The notes under the pieces are model-generated. The model made no database searches, was not told the DNA's origin, and was given only the letters and a program-made list of their open reading frames with translations. From CAZNPH01 sp964574985 (GTDB lineage: Bacteria; Bacteroidota; Bacteroidia; Bacteroidales; SM23-62), in NCBI GenBank assembly GCA_964574985.1, contig CAZNPH010000001.1, forward strand, positions 186,001 to 250,000: a stretch of DNA of 64,000 nucleotides, read 5' to 3'. Made by a program: the position numbers and the translations under genes. Below, piece after piece: positions 24,265 to 32,513 of the stretch. The number at the start of each line of letters is the position of its first letter. Position 1 is the first letter of the stretch.

Positions 24265-26154
24265 ATGAACATCGGGGATCGATACGAAACCATCACCATG
24301 GACACCGACATTCTGATCCTGGGAGGAGGGATGGCTGCATGTGGCGCAGCATGGGAAGCCGCCCACTGGGCAAAAAAAAACAAACTGAAAATCACCCTGG
24401 TGGATAAAGCATCCATGGAACGTTCGGGAGCTGTAGCCATGGGACTGTCCGCCATCAATCTTTATATGGGCCTCGGCAAAGATGAAAATACAATCGAGGA
24501 TTATGTCCGTTATGTCAGAAATGATCTGATGGGAGTGGCACGTGACGATCTGGTGGCCAATATTGCCCGTCATGTGGACTCTTCGGTCCATCTATTTGAA
24601 AAATGGGGACTTCCCATATGGAAAAATGATCAGGGTGGCTATGTCCGTGAAGGCCGGTGGCAAATCATGATCAACGGCGAATCCTACAAGCCGGTCGTCT
24701 CAGAAGCCGCAAAAAAAGCACTGGCAGAGCTCGGAGAAGACGGAAAATATCTGGAAAGAATATTCATTACCGCTCCTCTGGTGAAAGAGGGGAAGATTGC
24801 CGGAGCAACCGGTTTCAGTGTAAGGGAAAACAAGTTTTATGTCTTCAGGGCCAAAAGCGTGATCGTCGCTATGGGCGGTGCTGTTCATATTTTCAAACCC
24901 AGGTCTGTGGGGGAAGGACTGGGCAGATCATGGTATCCACCGTTCAATTCAGGAGCCAGTGCCTATTTCACCATCCGTGCAGGAGCAGAAATGACTTGTC
25001 AGGAAGTTCGTTTTGTTCCGGTACGTTTCAAGGATGCATATGGCCCGGTCGGGGCGTGGTTCCTGCTTTTTCAAGCCAAAACCACCAATGCCCGGGGAGA
25101 GGACTATATGCAAAAAAGAGCCGGCGAACTGAAAAAATGGGCGCCTTACGGAACAGCCAAACCCACTCCTGCCAACCTGAGGAACTACCTGATGATGCAG
25201 GAAATCGAAGAGGGAAACCATCCCATCTACATGCGAACCGACGAAGCCATAAAAAGAATCGCGGCCGGACAACAGGATGAAAAATCCGCAGCCATCCTCC
25301 TGAAAAAACTGGAATCGGAAGCCTGGGAAGATTTCCTTGACATGACCATCAGCCAGGCATTGTTGTGGGCATCGACCAATATCCGTCCTGATAACCAACC
25401 CTCCGAGATCGCTGCTTGTGAGCCGTATTTTATCAGTTCTCATTCGGGAGCATCCGGTGCATGGGTGAGCGGGCCCGTAGACTTTGCTCCTGATCCCTAT
25501 AAATGGGGGTATCCCAATATGACTACGGTAAACGGACTCTTCGCGGCGGGTGATGCATCCGGCGCATCCAGCCATAAATTTTCATCAGGTTCTTTTACCG
25601 AGGGAAGGATTGCCGGCAAATCCGCCGCTGCATATGCACTGGATCACCCTGAGTCCGTTCAAACGGATCAAACGGAAATTACAGGATTGAAGGAACAGGT
25701 ATTCAAACCCCTTTCCCTATACCATGAGCACTGTGATTATGCAAATGACAAGAATGTAAATCCGTATTTCATCAAACCGCAGATGTTCATGTTCAGACTG
25801 CAAAAAATCATGGATGAATATGCGGGAGGAGTATCCGGTGGTTTCAGAACATCCGGGCCTCTTTTGAAAAAAGGACTGGAATATCTGGATTTCCTGGAAG
25901 AGGATGCCGGAAAGCTGGCAGCAGAAAACACCCACGAATTGATGCGCTGCTGGGAAAATATCCACCGGCTATGGCAGGCAAGATCCCATATCCTGAGCAT
26001 GCTGTACCGCGAAGAAACCAGGTGGCCGGGATATTATTTCCGAACCGATTTCCCTCAATTATCGGAGGATTGGAAAGTGTTTGTCAATTGCAGACGGGAA
26101 CCCGGAACCGGTCAATGGAGCAATTTCAAGCGGGACATCATTGAAATGGTCTGA
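24265..26154 (+). CDS. aprA: Adenylylsulfate reductase alpha subunit AprA
   Basis: A 629-residue flavoprotein of the fumarate-reductase fold that interconverts APS and sulfite+AMP. FAD-binding TDILILGGGMAACGAAWEA lies near the N-terminus, then SGAVAMGLSAINLYMG (substrate-site Asn region). EVRFVPVRFKDAYGPVGAWF and NARGEDYM are AprA-specific motifs, and ISSHSGASGAWVSGP holds the active-site His. The C-terminal FAD contact is GLFAAGDASGASSHKFSSGS. These features separate it from succinate dehydrogenase and fumarate reductase. It is slightly shorter than typical AprA (about 650-670 residues) with no missing key motif. Cytoplasmic. It overlaps nothing; qmoA begins 11 nt later. Confidence 0.96.
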   Translation: MNIGDRYETITMDTDILILGGGMAACGAAWEAAHWAKKNKLKITLVDKASMERSGAVAMGLSAINLYMGLGKDENTIEDYVRYVRNDLMGVARDDLVANIARHVDSSVHLFEKWGLPIWKNDQGGYVREGRWQIMINGESYKPVVSEAAKKALAELGEDGKYLERIFITAPLVKEGKIAGATGFSVRENKFYVFRAKSVIVAMGGAVHIFKPRSVGEGLGRSWYPPFNSGASAYFTIRAGAEMTCQEVRFVPVRFKDAYGPVGAWFLLFQAKTTNARGEDYMQKRAGELKKWAPYGTAKPTPANLRNYLMMQEIEEGNHPIYMRTDEAIKRIAAGQQDEKSAAILLKKLESEAWEDFLDMTISQALLWASTNIRPDNQPSEIAACEPYFISSHSGASGAWVSGPVDFAPDPYKWGYPNMTTVNGLFAAGDASGASSHKFSSGSFTEGRIAGKSAAAYALDHPESVQTDQTEITGLKEQVFKPLSLYHEHCDYANDKNVNPYFIKPQMFMFRLQKIMDEYAGGVSGGFRTSGPLLKKGLEYLDFLEEDAGKLAAENTHELMRCWENIHRLWQARSHILSMLYREETRWPGYYFRTDFPQLSEDWKVFVNCRREPGTGQWSNFKRDIIEMV

Positions 26155-26164
26155 GAAAAAGCAA

Positions 26165-27424
26165 GTGAATAATAATGCGAATTCATCAAGAATAGTTGTA
26201 GCCGGGGGAGGAATCAGCGGAATCACCACCGCCATCGAGATCGCTGAAACAGGTTATGAAGTCCTGCTGATCGAAAAGAATCCCGGTCTGGGCGGACGAG
26301 TGGCCAGAATGAACAAATATTTCCCGAAGCTTTGTCCCCCGGCATGTGGCCTGGAGATCAATTTCCGGAGAATCCGCAACAATTCCAGGATATATCTGCT
26401 TACCTCCACGGAAATAATTGCGATTAAAGGGAAAGAAGGGAACTTCAGGGTCCGGCTCCGTACCGGACCGGACCGGATCAATGAGAATTGCACGGCCTGC
26501 GGGTTATGCGCCGAAGTCTGTCCCGTGGAAACAAAGGACGAATTCAATTACGGGATGTCTGTACACAAAGCCGTCTACCTGTCTCATGAAATGACCTATC
26601 CTTACCGGTATACCATTGATGCATCCGTCTGCCCGGGAGAAACATGCGGACGCTGTGAGGCGGTTTGCCCGTACGGTGCCGTCGACCTGAAAGCCCGGGC
26701 CATGGAAAGGGAAATCCATGTTGCGGCTGTCGTATTTGCCACAGGATGGGAACCCTTTGATCCAAAAGCCATTCCTGACTATCAGTTTGGAAAACATCCC
26801 GACGTAATTACCAATGTCATGATGGAAAGACTTATTGCACCGGAAGGTCCTACCGGCGGCAAGGTACTTTGTCCGTCCGACAGGGGAAAACCCGGTTTCA
26901 TTGCTTTTGTCCAGTGTACGGGTTCCAGGGATGAACAATATCTCCCCTATTGTTCGGGAGTATGTTGTTCCTCCTCCCTGAAAGAAGCCATGATTTTCCT
27001 GGAACAAAATCCTGAGGGAAAAGCAGTCATATATTATATTGATCTCAGGGTAACCGGCCGGGGGGAAGATTTCCTGAAAAAGGCGGTCATTCACCCCAAC
27101 ATTGAATTGAAAAAAGGCAGGGTCGGCAGGATTCTAACCAATGAAAAAACGGGAAAACCTGTGATCGAGACAGAAAATATCCTTTCCGGCAAAAAGATCA
27201 GAAAACAGGCGGACCTGGTTGTGCTGGCCACCGGAATGGTCCCGGCTGAAATCAAACTGGAAGGCATACAATCCGGCCCCAAAGGATTTCAGACTTCTTC
27301 AATCGAAGGAATTTATATCGCCGGATGTGCCGGGAAACCCATGGATGTATCATCCTCACTGAAAGATGCAACAGGCACTGCCCTGAAAGCCATACAGTCA
27401 CTGAGTACAATGAAACGTTCATGA
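26165..27424 (+). CDS. qmoA: QmoA, HdrA-like flavoprotein of the quinone-interacting oxidoreductase
   Basis: A GTG at 26165 is the most plausible start because it directly precedes the FAD motif IVVAGGGISGITTAIEIAETG. The 419-residue protein carries the HdrA-type Cys-containing loop YFPKLCPPACGLEINF, two ferredoxin-like sets (CTACGLCAEVCPVE; CPGETCGRCEAVCPYGA), and the second flavin-contact region VVLATGMVPAE. In sulfate reducers QmoA with QmoB shuttles electrons between QmoC and AprBA. Position directly after aprA fits. The RBS is unclear. It overlaps qmoB by 4 nt. Confidence 0.92.
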   Translation: MNNNANSSRIVVAGGGISGITTAIEIAETGYEVLLIEKNPGLGGRVARMNKYFPKLCPPACGLEINFRRIRNNSRIYLLTSTEIIAIKGKEGNFRVRLRTGPDRINENCTACGLCAEVCPVETKDEFNYGMSVHKAVYLSHEMTYPYRYTIDASVCPGETCGRCEAVCPYGAVDLKARAMEREIHVAAVVFATGWEPFDPKAIPDYQFGKHPDVITNVMMERLIAPEGPTGGKVLCPSDRGKPGFIAFVQCTGSRDEQYLPYCSGVCCSSSLKEAMIFLEQNPEGKAVIYYIDLRVTGRGEDFLKKAVIHPNIELKKGRVGRILTNEKTGKPVIETENILSGKKIRKQADLVVLATGMVPAEIKLEGIQSGPKGFQTSSIEGIYIAGCAGKPMDVSSSLKDATGTALKAIQSLSTMKRS

Positions 27425-29565
27425 TGTCTCTTTCCAAAAAGACAGCGGTTTATATCTGTACGGGTTGTCGTATCGGGGATGCCCTGGATACCAGTAAAAT
27501 TCTCAATGAACTGCCGGAGGAATTTTCCCTTTCTGTATGCAAATCGCATAACCATTTATGCAGCCTGGATGGAGTACGTATGATTGAAAAAGATATTCAG
27601 GATGACGGAATCCAGTCTTTGGTTCTGGCGGCCTGTTCGGCCAGATACAAAACCGGGATTTTCAGCTTTGACCCTGAAATACCGGTTGAACGGGTCAACC
27701 TGAGGGAACAAGTTGCATGGACTCAGAACCCGGACAACGAAGATACCCGGATGATGGCCATGGATTATCTCCGTATGGGTATCAACCGTGCGGATACCAC
27801 CTCCGTGCCCGGGGGATATGTTCCAGGGGAACTGAACGCAGATATTCTGGTTATCGGCGCAGGAATTTCCGGATTAACCGCTGCCATTGAAATATCCAAA
27901 ACAGGATACAGGGTCATACTCATTGAAAAAGAAAGATCTCCGGGTGGTTTCGCGGCCAGACTCCACAGGCAGCTTCCTGCAGACCCTCCGTGGAATAAGC
28001 CGGTTTTGCCGGAGATCCATTCCCTCATAGAAAAAGTGGTTAACAGCGATAGAATTGAATTGCATTGCTCCTCAGAGGTCAGAAGCATAGGGGGTGAACC
28101 CGGAAATTTCATTATCGAATACCTGGATACAGGAAATACATGTACCATACGGGCAGGGGCGATCATTCAGGCCACAGGATGGAAACCATATGATCCTCTA
28201 AAAATAAAGGAATACAATTACGGCAGCAGTCCGGATATCATCACCAACATTCAATTCGAGGAAATGGCCCGGGAAGGAGCCATTAAACGGCCTTCCGACG
28301 GCATGAAGATCAGAAGCATCCTTTTTGTTCAATGCGCCGGTTCACGGAATAAGGACCACCTGCCCTATTGTTCAACGTACTGTTGTAATGTTACCCTCAA
28401 ACAGGCACTGTACGTAAGGGAAACCAATGCCGATGCACAAATATTCATTGTATACAAGGACATCCGGACACCCGGTGCAGGAGAATTCTTTTACCATGAA
28501 GTTCAGAAAGAAGACAATATTTTTATGACCAAAGGGGAAGTCAAAAGGATTTACGCGGGGGATGGAGTTCTGCACACAGAAACAATGGATGCCCTGATGG
28601 GTAAAGACATATGCCTGAAAACCGATCTGGTGGTGCTGGCCATGGGTATGGTCCCCGAAGCTTCAGGAAGCCTTCATCTGAATTACAGGCAGGGACCGGA
28701 ATTGCCGGATCTGAAATACGGGTTTCCTGACTCACATTACATTTGTTTCCCCTATGAGACCAGACGTACGGGGATTTATTCAACGGGTACGGTAAGGGCT
28801 CCGATGGATATTGTCTCCTCAAAGGAGGATGCTGCCGGTGCCGCCCTGAAAGCAATCCAGTGCTTTGAATCCACAAAGCGGGGAGAATCAGTTCATCCCA
28901 GATCCGGAGACAGGAGTTTTCCCGAACTGTACATGCCCAGGTGCACCGACTGCAAGCGTTGTACCGAAGAATGCCCTTTCGGTGTGTATGACGAAACCGA
29001 AAATGGCACTCCCATTCTGAATCCTTCCCGGTGCCGCCGCTGCGGCATTTGTATGGGATCATGCCCTGAGCGGATCATTAATTTTGCCGATTTTTCGATC
29101 CAATCCGTATCGGCCATGATCAAATCAATTGAGATCCCACCCGAAACGGAAGAAAAATTCCGGATCCTGGTTTTTGCATGCGAAAACGACGCCATACCGG
29201 CATTCGACATGGCCGGACATAAAAAACTCCGGTACAGTCCGTTTATCAGGATCATCCCGGTCCGCTGCATTGGAAACGTCAATGCGGTTTGGATATCCGA
29301 TGCTTTTTCCCAGGGATTCGACGGAGTACTGCAGATCGGATGTAAACCCGGGGAAGATTATCAGTGTCATTTCATTCTGGGCAGTGAACTGACCCAAATA
29401 CGGAACAAAAATATACAGGATACCCTGAACACGATGATGCTTGAACCTGAACGTGTACAGACCGAATTCATTGAGATCACCGAGTATTACCGCATTCCGG
29501 AAATCATAAACGGATTTGCCGAACAGATCAGAATAATCGGGGCGAATCCTTTCAAAGGCATGTGA
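27421..29565 (+). CDS. qmoB: QmoB, HdrA-like flavoprotein with a C-terminal MvhD-like domain
   Basis: A 714-residue protein starting at the first of two adjacent ATGs overlapping the qmoA stop. The N-terminal domain begins AVYICTGCRIGDALDTSKIL, as in QmoB/HdrA. FAD-binding DILVIGAGISGLTAAIEISKTG is near residue 140, LVVLAMGMVPEA lies mid-protein, and a bacterial-ferredoxin pair occupies about residues 500-545 (CTDCKRCTEECPFGVYDE; CRRCGICMGSCPERIINF). The last 140 residues are MvhD/FrhD-like (ILVFACENDA, IPVRCIGNVNAVWISDAF, GVLQIGCKPGEDY). That domain takes part in electron transfer in hydrogenase/heterodisulfide reductase systems. Cytoplasmic, bound to QmoA and QmoC. Confidence 0.93.
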   Translation: MMSLSKKTAVYICTGCRIGDALDTSKILNELPEEFSLSVCKSHNHLCSLDGVRMIEKDIQDDGIQSLVLAACSARYKTGIFSFDPEIPVERVNLREQVAWTQNPDNEDTRMMAMDYLRMGINRADTTSVPGGYVPGELNADILVIGAGISGLTAAIEISKTGYRVILIEKERSPGGFAARLHRQLPADPPWNKPVLPEIHSLIEKVVNSDRIELHCSSEVRSIGGEPGNFIIEYLDTGNTCTIRAGAIIQATGWKPYDPLKIKEYNYGSSPDIITNIQFEEMAREGAIKRPSDGMKIRSILFVQCAGSRNKDHLPYCSTYCCNVTLKQALYVRETNADAQIFIVYKDIRTPGAGEFFYHEVQKEDNIFMTKGEVKRIYAGDGVLHTETMDALMGKDICLKTDLVVLAMGMVPEASGSLHLNYRQGPELPDLKYGFPDSHYICFPYETRRTGIYSTGTVRAPMDIVSSKEDAAGAALKAIQCFESTKRGESVHPRSGDRSFPELYMPRCTDCKRCTEECPFGVYDETENGTPILNPSRCRRCGICMGSCPERIINFADFSIQSVSAMIKSIEIPPETEEKFRILVFACENDAIPAFDMAGHKKLRYSPFIRIIPVRCIGNVNAVWISDAFSQGFDGVLQIGCKPGEDYQCHFILGSELTQIRNKNIQDTLNTMMLEPERVQTEFIEITEYYRIPEIINGFAEQIRIIGANPFKGM

Positions 29566-29569
29566 TACA

Positions 29570-30661
29570 ATGCAAACGGCCATCCCAGATACCGATTTCA
29601 TCAAACAGCTGAAACAACGTTCCGGTTCCGGTTTAAGTACCTGTATGCAATGTGGTGCATGTACCGCTGTTTGCGAATTGTCGCCGGCAGACAATCCCTT
29701 TCCGAGAAAAGAAATGATCTGGGCATCATGGGGACTGAAAAACAAACTGATGGGCGACCCGGACGTCTGGCTGTGCCATCATTGCGGAGATTGTACGGCC
29801 ACCTGTCCCAGGGAGGTAAAACCCGGGGAAGTATTATCGGCAGTCAGGCATATTACCTATGCCTCTTATTCCCGGCCGGGGTTTCTGGCCAGAATGCTGT
29901 CAAATCCCCTATACCTTCCATTGGTGGTTGGCGTACCCGCACTGATCATCCTAACGATCATTGCCATGGCCGGGACCTTTGGTATTCCTGAAGGAAAGAT
30001 CAACTATTCCGCTTTTTTCCCCCATGGCTGGTTGAATATTTCCTTTACGGCCATCACCCTGCTGTCTTTTTCCGGTTTGGCATGGAGCATCAGGGATTTC
30101 CGCAGAGATATCCTCCGGCATCTTCCCGGCCCAACTTCACAGAAGGGGCAGATCAGAAACTTCATGGTCACCATCCGGGATATCGTACTGCACACCCGGT
30201 TCAAAAAATGCAGATACGGCAAATACCAGTACTATGCTCATTTCATGGTATTTGCAGGTTTTATCCTTTTACTGCTTGTCACCTTATTCGCCATCCTCAG
30301 CACCTTGTTCTTCGAATACCCGCTGCCCTTTCTGCATCCCGCGAAAATTGCCGGAAACGCAGCTGCACTTCTTTTACTTTCCGGAGGAGGTATTCTGATT
30401 GCAAAACGCATCACCGGTGGGGGGAAAATCAATAATGACTACACCGATTGGTTCTTTCTGATCATTTTGTACCTGCTGGTCATTACGGGCGTACTGGTGG
30501 AAATGGCCCGGTTCCTGGATTGGGCACCGGCCTATCACATCTATTTCATCCATCTGGAATTGGTATGGCTGTTGATCATCTACGCCCCCTATACAAAATT
30601 TGCCCACGTGGTTTACCGTACAATGGCCATGGCCGAAGCCCGGAGATGTGGAAGGATTTGA
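29570..30661 (+). CDS. qmoC: QmoC, membrane cytochrome b/FeS subunit
   Basis: A 363-residue fusion of an HdrC-like ferredoxin domain (CMQCGACTAVCELSP; CHHCGDCTATCPREVKPGEV, residues 1-95) with an HdrE/NarI-like membrane domain. Membrane segments fall at about 118-138, 150-168, 222-245, 262-280, 296-315 and 322-342. Candidate haem-ligand histidines sit in YYAHFMVFAGF and IYFIHLELVWLL. It would exchange electrons with menaquinone and pass them to QmoAB. Last gene of the cluster, 4 nt after qmoB. No qmoD or hdrBC follows; the next gene faces the other way. Confidence 0.93.
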   Translation: MQTAIPDTDFIKQLKQRSGSGLSTCMQCGACTAVCELSPADNPFPRKEMIWASWGLKNKLMGDPDVWLCHHCGDCTATCPREVKPGEVLSAVRHITYASYSRPGFLARMLSNPLYLPLVVGVPALIILTIIAMAGTFGIPEGKINYSAFFPHGWLNISFTAITLLSFSGLAWSIRDFRRDILRHLPGPTSQKGQIRNFMVTIRDIVLHTRFKKCRYGKYQYYAHFMVFAGFILLLLVTLFAILSTLFFEYPLPFLHPAKIAGNAAALLLLSGGGILIAKRITGGGKINNDYTDWFFLIILYLLVITGVLVEMARFLDWAPAYHIYFIHLELVWLLIIYAPYTKFAHVVYRTMAMAEARRCGRI

Positions 30662-30672
30662 TTCCCGCGGTC

Positions 30673-31047
30673 TCAGGTCGCAATCATGGTTACAGGGAGG
30701 CCGGTAATTTCCTGAAACAATTCGCCGGCTTCCATTAATTCTTCGTCATCTTCTTCGTAGTACCAATTGATGAGGACCTCCTTTTCTGAACGGTGAATGA
30801 GCTCAAGATTTTTCAAAAAATTAATCAAGCATTTGGAAGAACTCGTATTGAAATGCTCCAATTCAATATTGATGGTGGTTTTTTGCTGAGGATTTCTTGC
30901 ATATTCCAGGGACCAATCAATCAGTGATCTGTAAAATTCAACCGCATTCTCAGGATTTGATCTTCCGCGGATTTCGACAAAACCCTGTCCAGGATCTGAT
31001 TTTATGGCCGGTGTTTTATCTGTGGCTTTAATGTCAATGGATTCCAT
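30673..31047 (-). CDS. SiaC-like regulatory phosphoprotein (DUF1987)
   Basis: A 124-residue protein from the start MESIDIKA; an extra in-frame ATG lies 42 nt upstream in AT-rich sequence. It matches DUF1987/SiaC: IDIKATDKTPAIKSD, VEIRGRSNPENAVEFYRSL, LEHFNTSSSKCLINFLKNLE. The Ser/Thr cluster in the last motif is the phosphorylation region expected by analogy with STAS-like anti-anti-sigma proteins. In Pseudomonas SiaC works with the SiaA phosphatase and SiaB kinase to control a diguanylate cyclase. No SiaA, SiaB or GGDEF gene is in this window. It converges on qmoC. Confidence 0.8.
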   Translation of the reverse strand: MESIDIKATDKTPAIKSDPGQGFVEIRGRSNPENAVEFYRSLIDWSLEYARNPQQKTTINIELEHFNTSSSKCLINFLKNLELIHRSEKEVLINWYYEEDDEELMEAGELFQEITGLPVTMIAT

Positions 31048-31155
31048 AACAATATTTTTATTACTCAATAAATTTATAAAATATGGCATGAATTACCATG
31101 ACATTGTAAAAAAATGATGTAAAAAAAACCGGATGGCAAGAAAATAATTTGGTTG

Positions 31156-31244
31156 TGGTGCCCAGGACAAGAATCGAACTTGCACTCCCGATTGCGGGAA
31201 CATGGCCCTCAACCATGCGCGTCTACCTGTTCCGCCACCTGGGC
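31156..31244 (-). tRNA. tRNA-Leu (anticodon GAG), CCA encoded
   Basis: The minus strand folds as a class II tRNA. The acceptor GCCCAGG pairs with CCTGGGC, the D-arm starts GCGGAACAGG, the anticodon stem is CATGG/CCATG around loop TTGAGGG (GAG), and it has a long variable arm, a TTCGATT T-loop and an encoded 3' CCA. It reads CUC/CUU leucine codons. It lies 22 nt downstream of a second tRNA-Leu. Confidence 0.95.
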
Positions 31245-31266
31245 GTCAGGGGGAATATACACTCAG

Positions 31267-31350
31267 TGCCCAGAACAGGACTCGAACCTGCACGATGTTG
31301 CCATCACTGGTCCCTGAAACCAGCGCGTCTACCAATTCCGCCATCTGGGC
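31267..31350 (-). tRNA. tRNA-Leu (anticodon CAG)
   Basis: A class II tRNA on the minus strand: acceptor GCCCAGA/TCTGGGC, D-arm GCGGAATTGG, anticodon stem CTGGT/ACCAG around TTCAGGG (CAG), long variable arm, and T-loop TTCGAGT. CCA is not encoded. It reads CUG codons and is the first tRNA of the two-tRNA transcript. Confidence 0.95.
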
Positions 31351-31359
31351 ATCGGGATG

Positions 31360-31367
31360 CAAATTTA
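31360..31367 (-). promoter_or_regulatory. -7 box (TAAATTTG) of the tRNA-Leu pair
   Basis: Full TAnnTTTG match on the minus strand, 9 nt before the first tRNA base, a spacing expected for direct tRNA transcription. Confidence 0.6.
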
Positions 31368-31484
31368 CAAAAAATCACAAACCGGGGGATTTTAAATAAA
31401 AAAAAGTCCCTCTCCAAACTGGAAGTCCGTTTATCTTTACGTTAGAAAATCTTAAGGTGCCGTTTTAATCAATTCTGGTAATGG

Positions 31485-31522
31485 GAAAAAAGAAGGGACT
31501 GCCTGCTTGAGACAGCCCCTTC
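31485..31522 (-). terminator. Rho-independent terminator downstream of the PKD lipoprotein gene
   Basis: On the minus strand GAAGGGGCTG and CAGTCCCTTC form a 10-bp stem (one G-T pair) with an 11-nt loop, directly followed by TTTTTT. It lies 120 nt past the stop of the PKD lipoprotein and upstream of the tRNA promoter. On the plus strand the same hairpin has no T-run. Confidence 0.75.
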
Positions 31523-31641
31523 GCTAACCTAAACCTAAAACCACTAACCCTATGAAAAAAACTGACTAACCATTATTTTAAACGTAATTTTTTGCGTTTT
31601 GTTCCTTTATTGTGTCCTTATTTGACATTTTTTAACAAAAA
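31523..31641 (+). other. Leader-like sequence with a 5-codon ORF
   Basis: After the hairpin the plus strand reads CTAACCTAAACCTAAAACC, then CACTAACCCTATG and a short ORF MKKTD (31552-31569). A/C-rich leaders ending in ATGAAAAAA resemble those I recall before SusC-type genes in Bacteroidota, but no such gene follows here; the rest is AT-rich. A 7-of-8 match to the -7 box (TATCTTTA) lies upstream at about 31432. It could be an orphan leader or simply the 3' region of the PKD gene. Confidence 0.3.
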
Positions 31642-32394
31642 TCATTCATTTTTCTCTCTTTCCAGCATACGTTTTTCAACAAGTGACCTGTACTTTTCAA
31701 TTTTCTCCTTATATTCCCTCTTTCCTGTTTTTTCAATCCTTGAAATCCTGACTTCCCGGTCCCTTCTGCCTGTGTTTTTTTTGGTCCCGGATACATAATC
31801 CACCCAGGCGATAAAATAGTTCATTTCATTGGGTGTCAGACGGGGCGTTTCTATGAAAGCGACATCCTCCTCTGCCAGAATATAGTTGTTGTGCTTGTAT
31901 TCCCATACATCCAGATAATACCGTTTGGGGAACAAACCGCTGAACACCGCCCTTCCATCCCGGTCGGTGAATGCTTCCACGATGGGATCCACTTCATCAA
32001 TCCAGTCTTCCAGACTCCCGTAAAAAAGTATACTGGCATCTTCCACAGGATATTCGTCATAATATTCCAGTACGGTTATTTCCATACTGGTGGGGAATAG
32101 CACTTCGATGCGCATACTCGCGTGGTCCACGCGGTCTTCGCCATGCCAGGCGGCCAGACTCACCCGGTAGATCCCGCTTGCCGTATAGGCATGATCTGCA
32201 TGAAATGTATTCGACCATGTTCCGTCACCGAAACCCCATTCGAAATAGTCGGCATCCATGGATGTATTGGTAAAATGTATGACCTCGCCTACCTCAACCA
32301 TATCCGATGAGGCGAAAAAATCCGCCCGGGGCTCTCTTTCACATGCAGAAAAAACCATGGCGGCAACGAAAAGGATTGGGGTTATTTTTTTCAT
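31642..32394 (-). CDS. PKD-domain lipoprotein
   Basis: A 250-residue lipoprotein with lipobox VFSAC (Cys18). Residues about 26-100 form a PKD/immunoglobulin-like domain (ADFFASSDMVEVGEVIHFTNTS is followed by YFEWGFGDGTWSN and YTASGIYRVSLAAW). Residues 110-190 look like a second beta-sandwich of the carboxypeptidase-regulatory type (VEDASILFYGSLEDW, AFTDRDGRAVFSGLFPKRYYLDVWEY). The last 50 residues are highly charged and helical. Probably an exposed surface binding protein; ligand unknown. Divergent from the S9B peptidase and ended by a strong terminator. Confidence 0.75.
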   Translation of the reverse strand: MKKITPILFVAAMVFSACEREPRADFFASSDMVEVGEVIHFTNTSMDADYFEWGFGDGTWSNTFHADHAYTASGIYRVSLAAWHGEDRVDHASMRIEVLFPTSMEITVLEYYDEYPVEDASILFYGSLEDWIDEVDPIVEAFTDRDGRAVFSGLFPKRYYLDVWEYKHNNYILAEEDVAFIETPRLTPNEMNYFIAWVDYVSGTKKNTGRRDREVRISRIEKTGKREYKEKIEKYRSLVEKRMLEREKNE

Positions 32395-32454
32395 GGTTTC
32401 CGGACTTTTTTTCCTTTCAATTTATGAAATCCAAAATCTATGCCAAATCAATGA

Positions 32455-32487
32455 TTGTAATTGAAATTTCAATTATTTCTATATTTG
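32455..32487 (+). promoter_or_regulatory. Bacteroidota-type promoter for the S9B peptidase
   Basis: TTG at 32455-32457 and TATATTTG at 32480-32487, 22 nt apart. The ATG lies 26 nt downstream at 32514. Confidence 0.6.
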
Positions 32488-32513
32488 GCACAGTTAGAAC
32501 CAAAATCCGGATC

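Noticed and set aside
24265..26154. AprA as a succinate dehydrogenase or fumarate reductase flavoprotein
   Set aside because: Motifs such as EVRFVPVRFKDAYGPVGAWF, the AprB partner and following qmo genes identify APS reductase.
26165..30661. The three genes after aprA as a heterodisulfide reductase (HdrABC)
   Set aside because: No HdrB with CCG domains is present; two HdrA-like proteins plus an HdrC-cytochrome b fusion is the Qmo arrangement.
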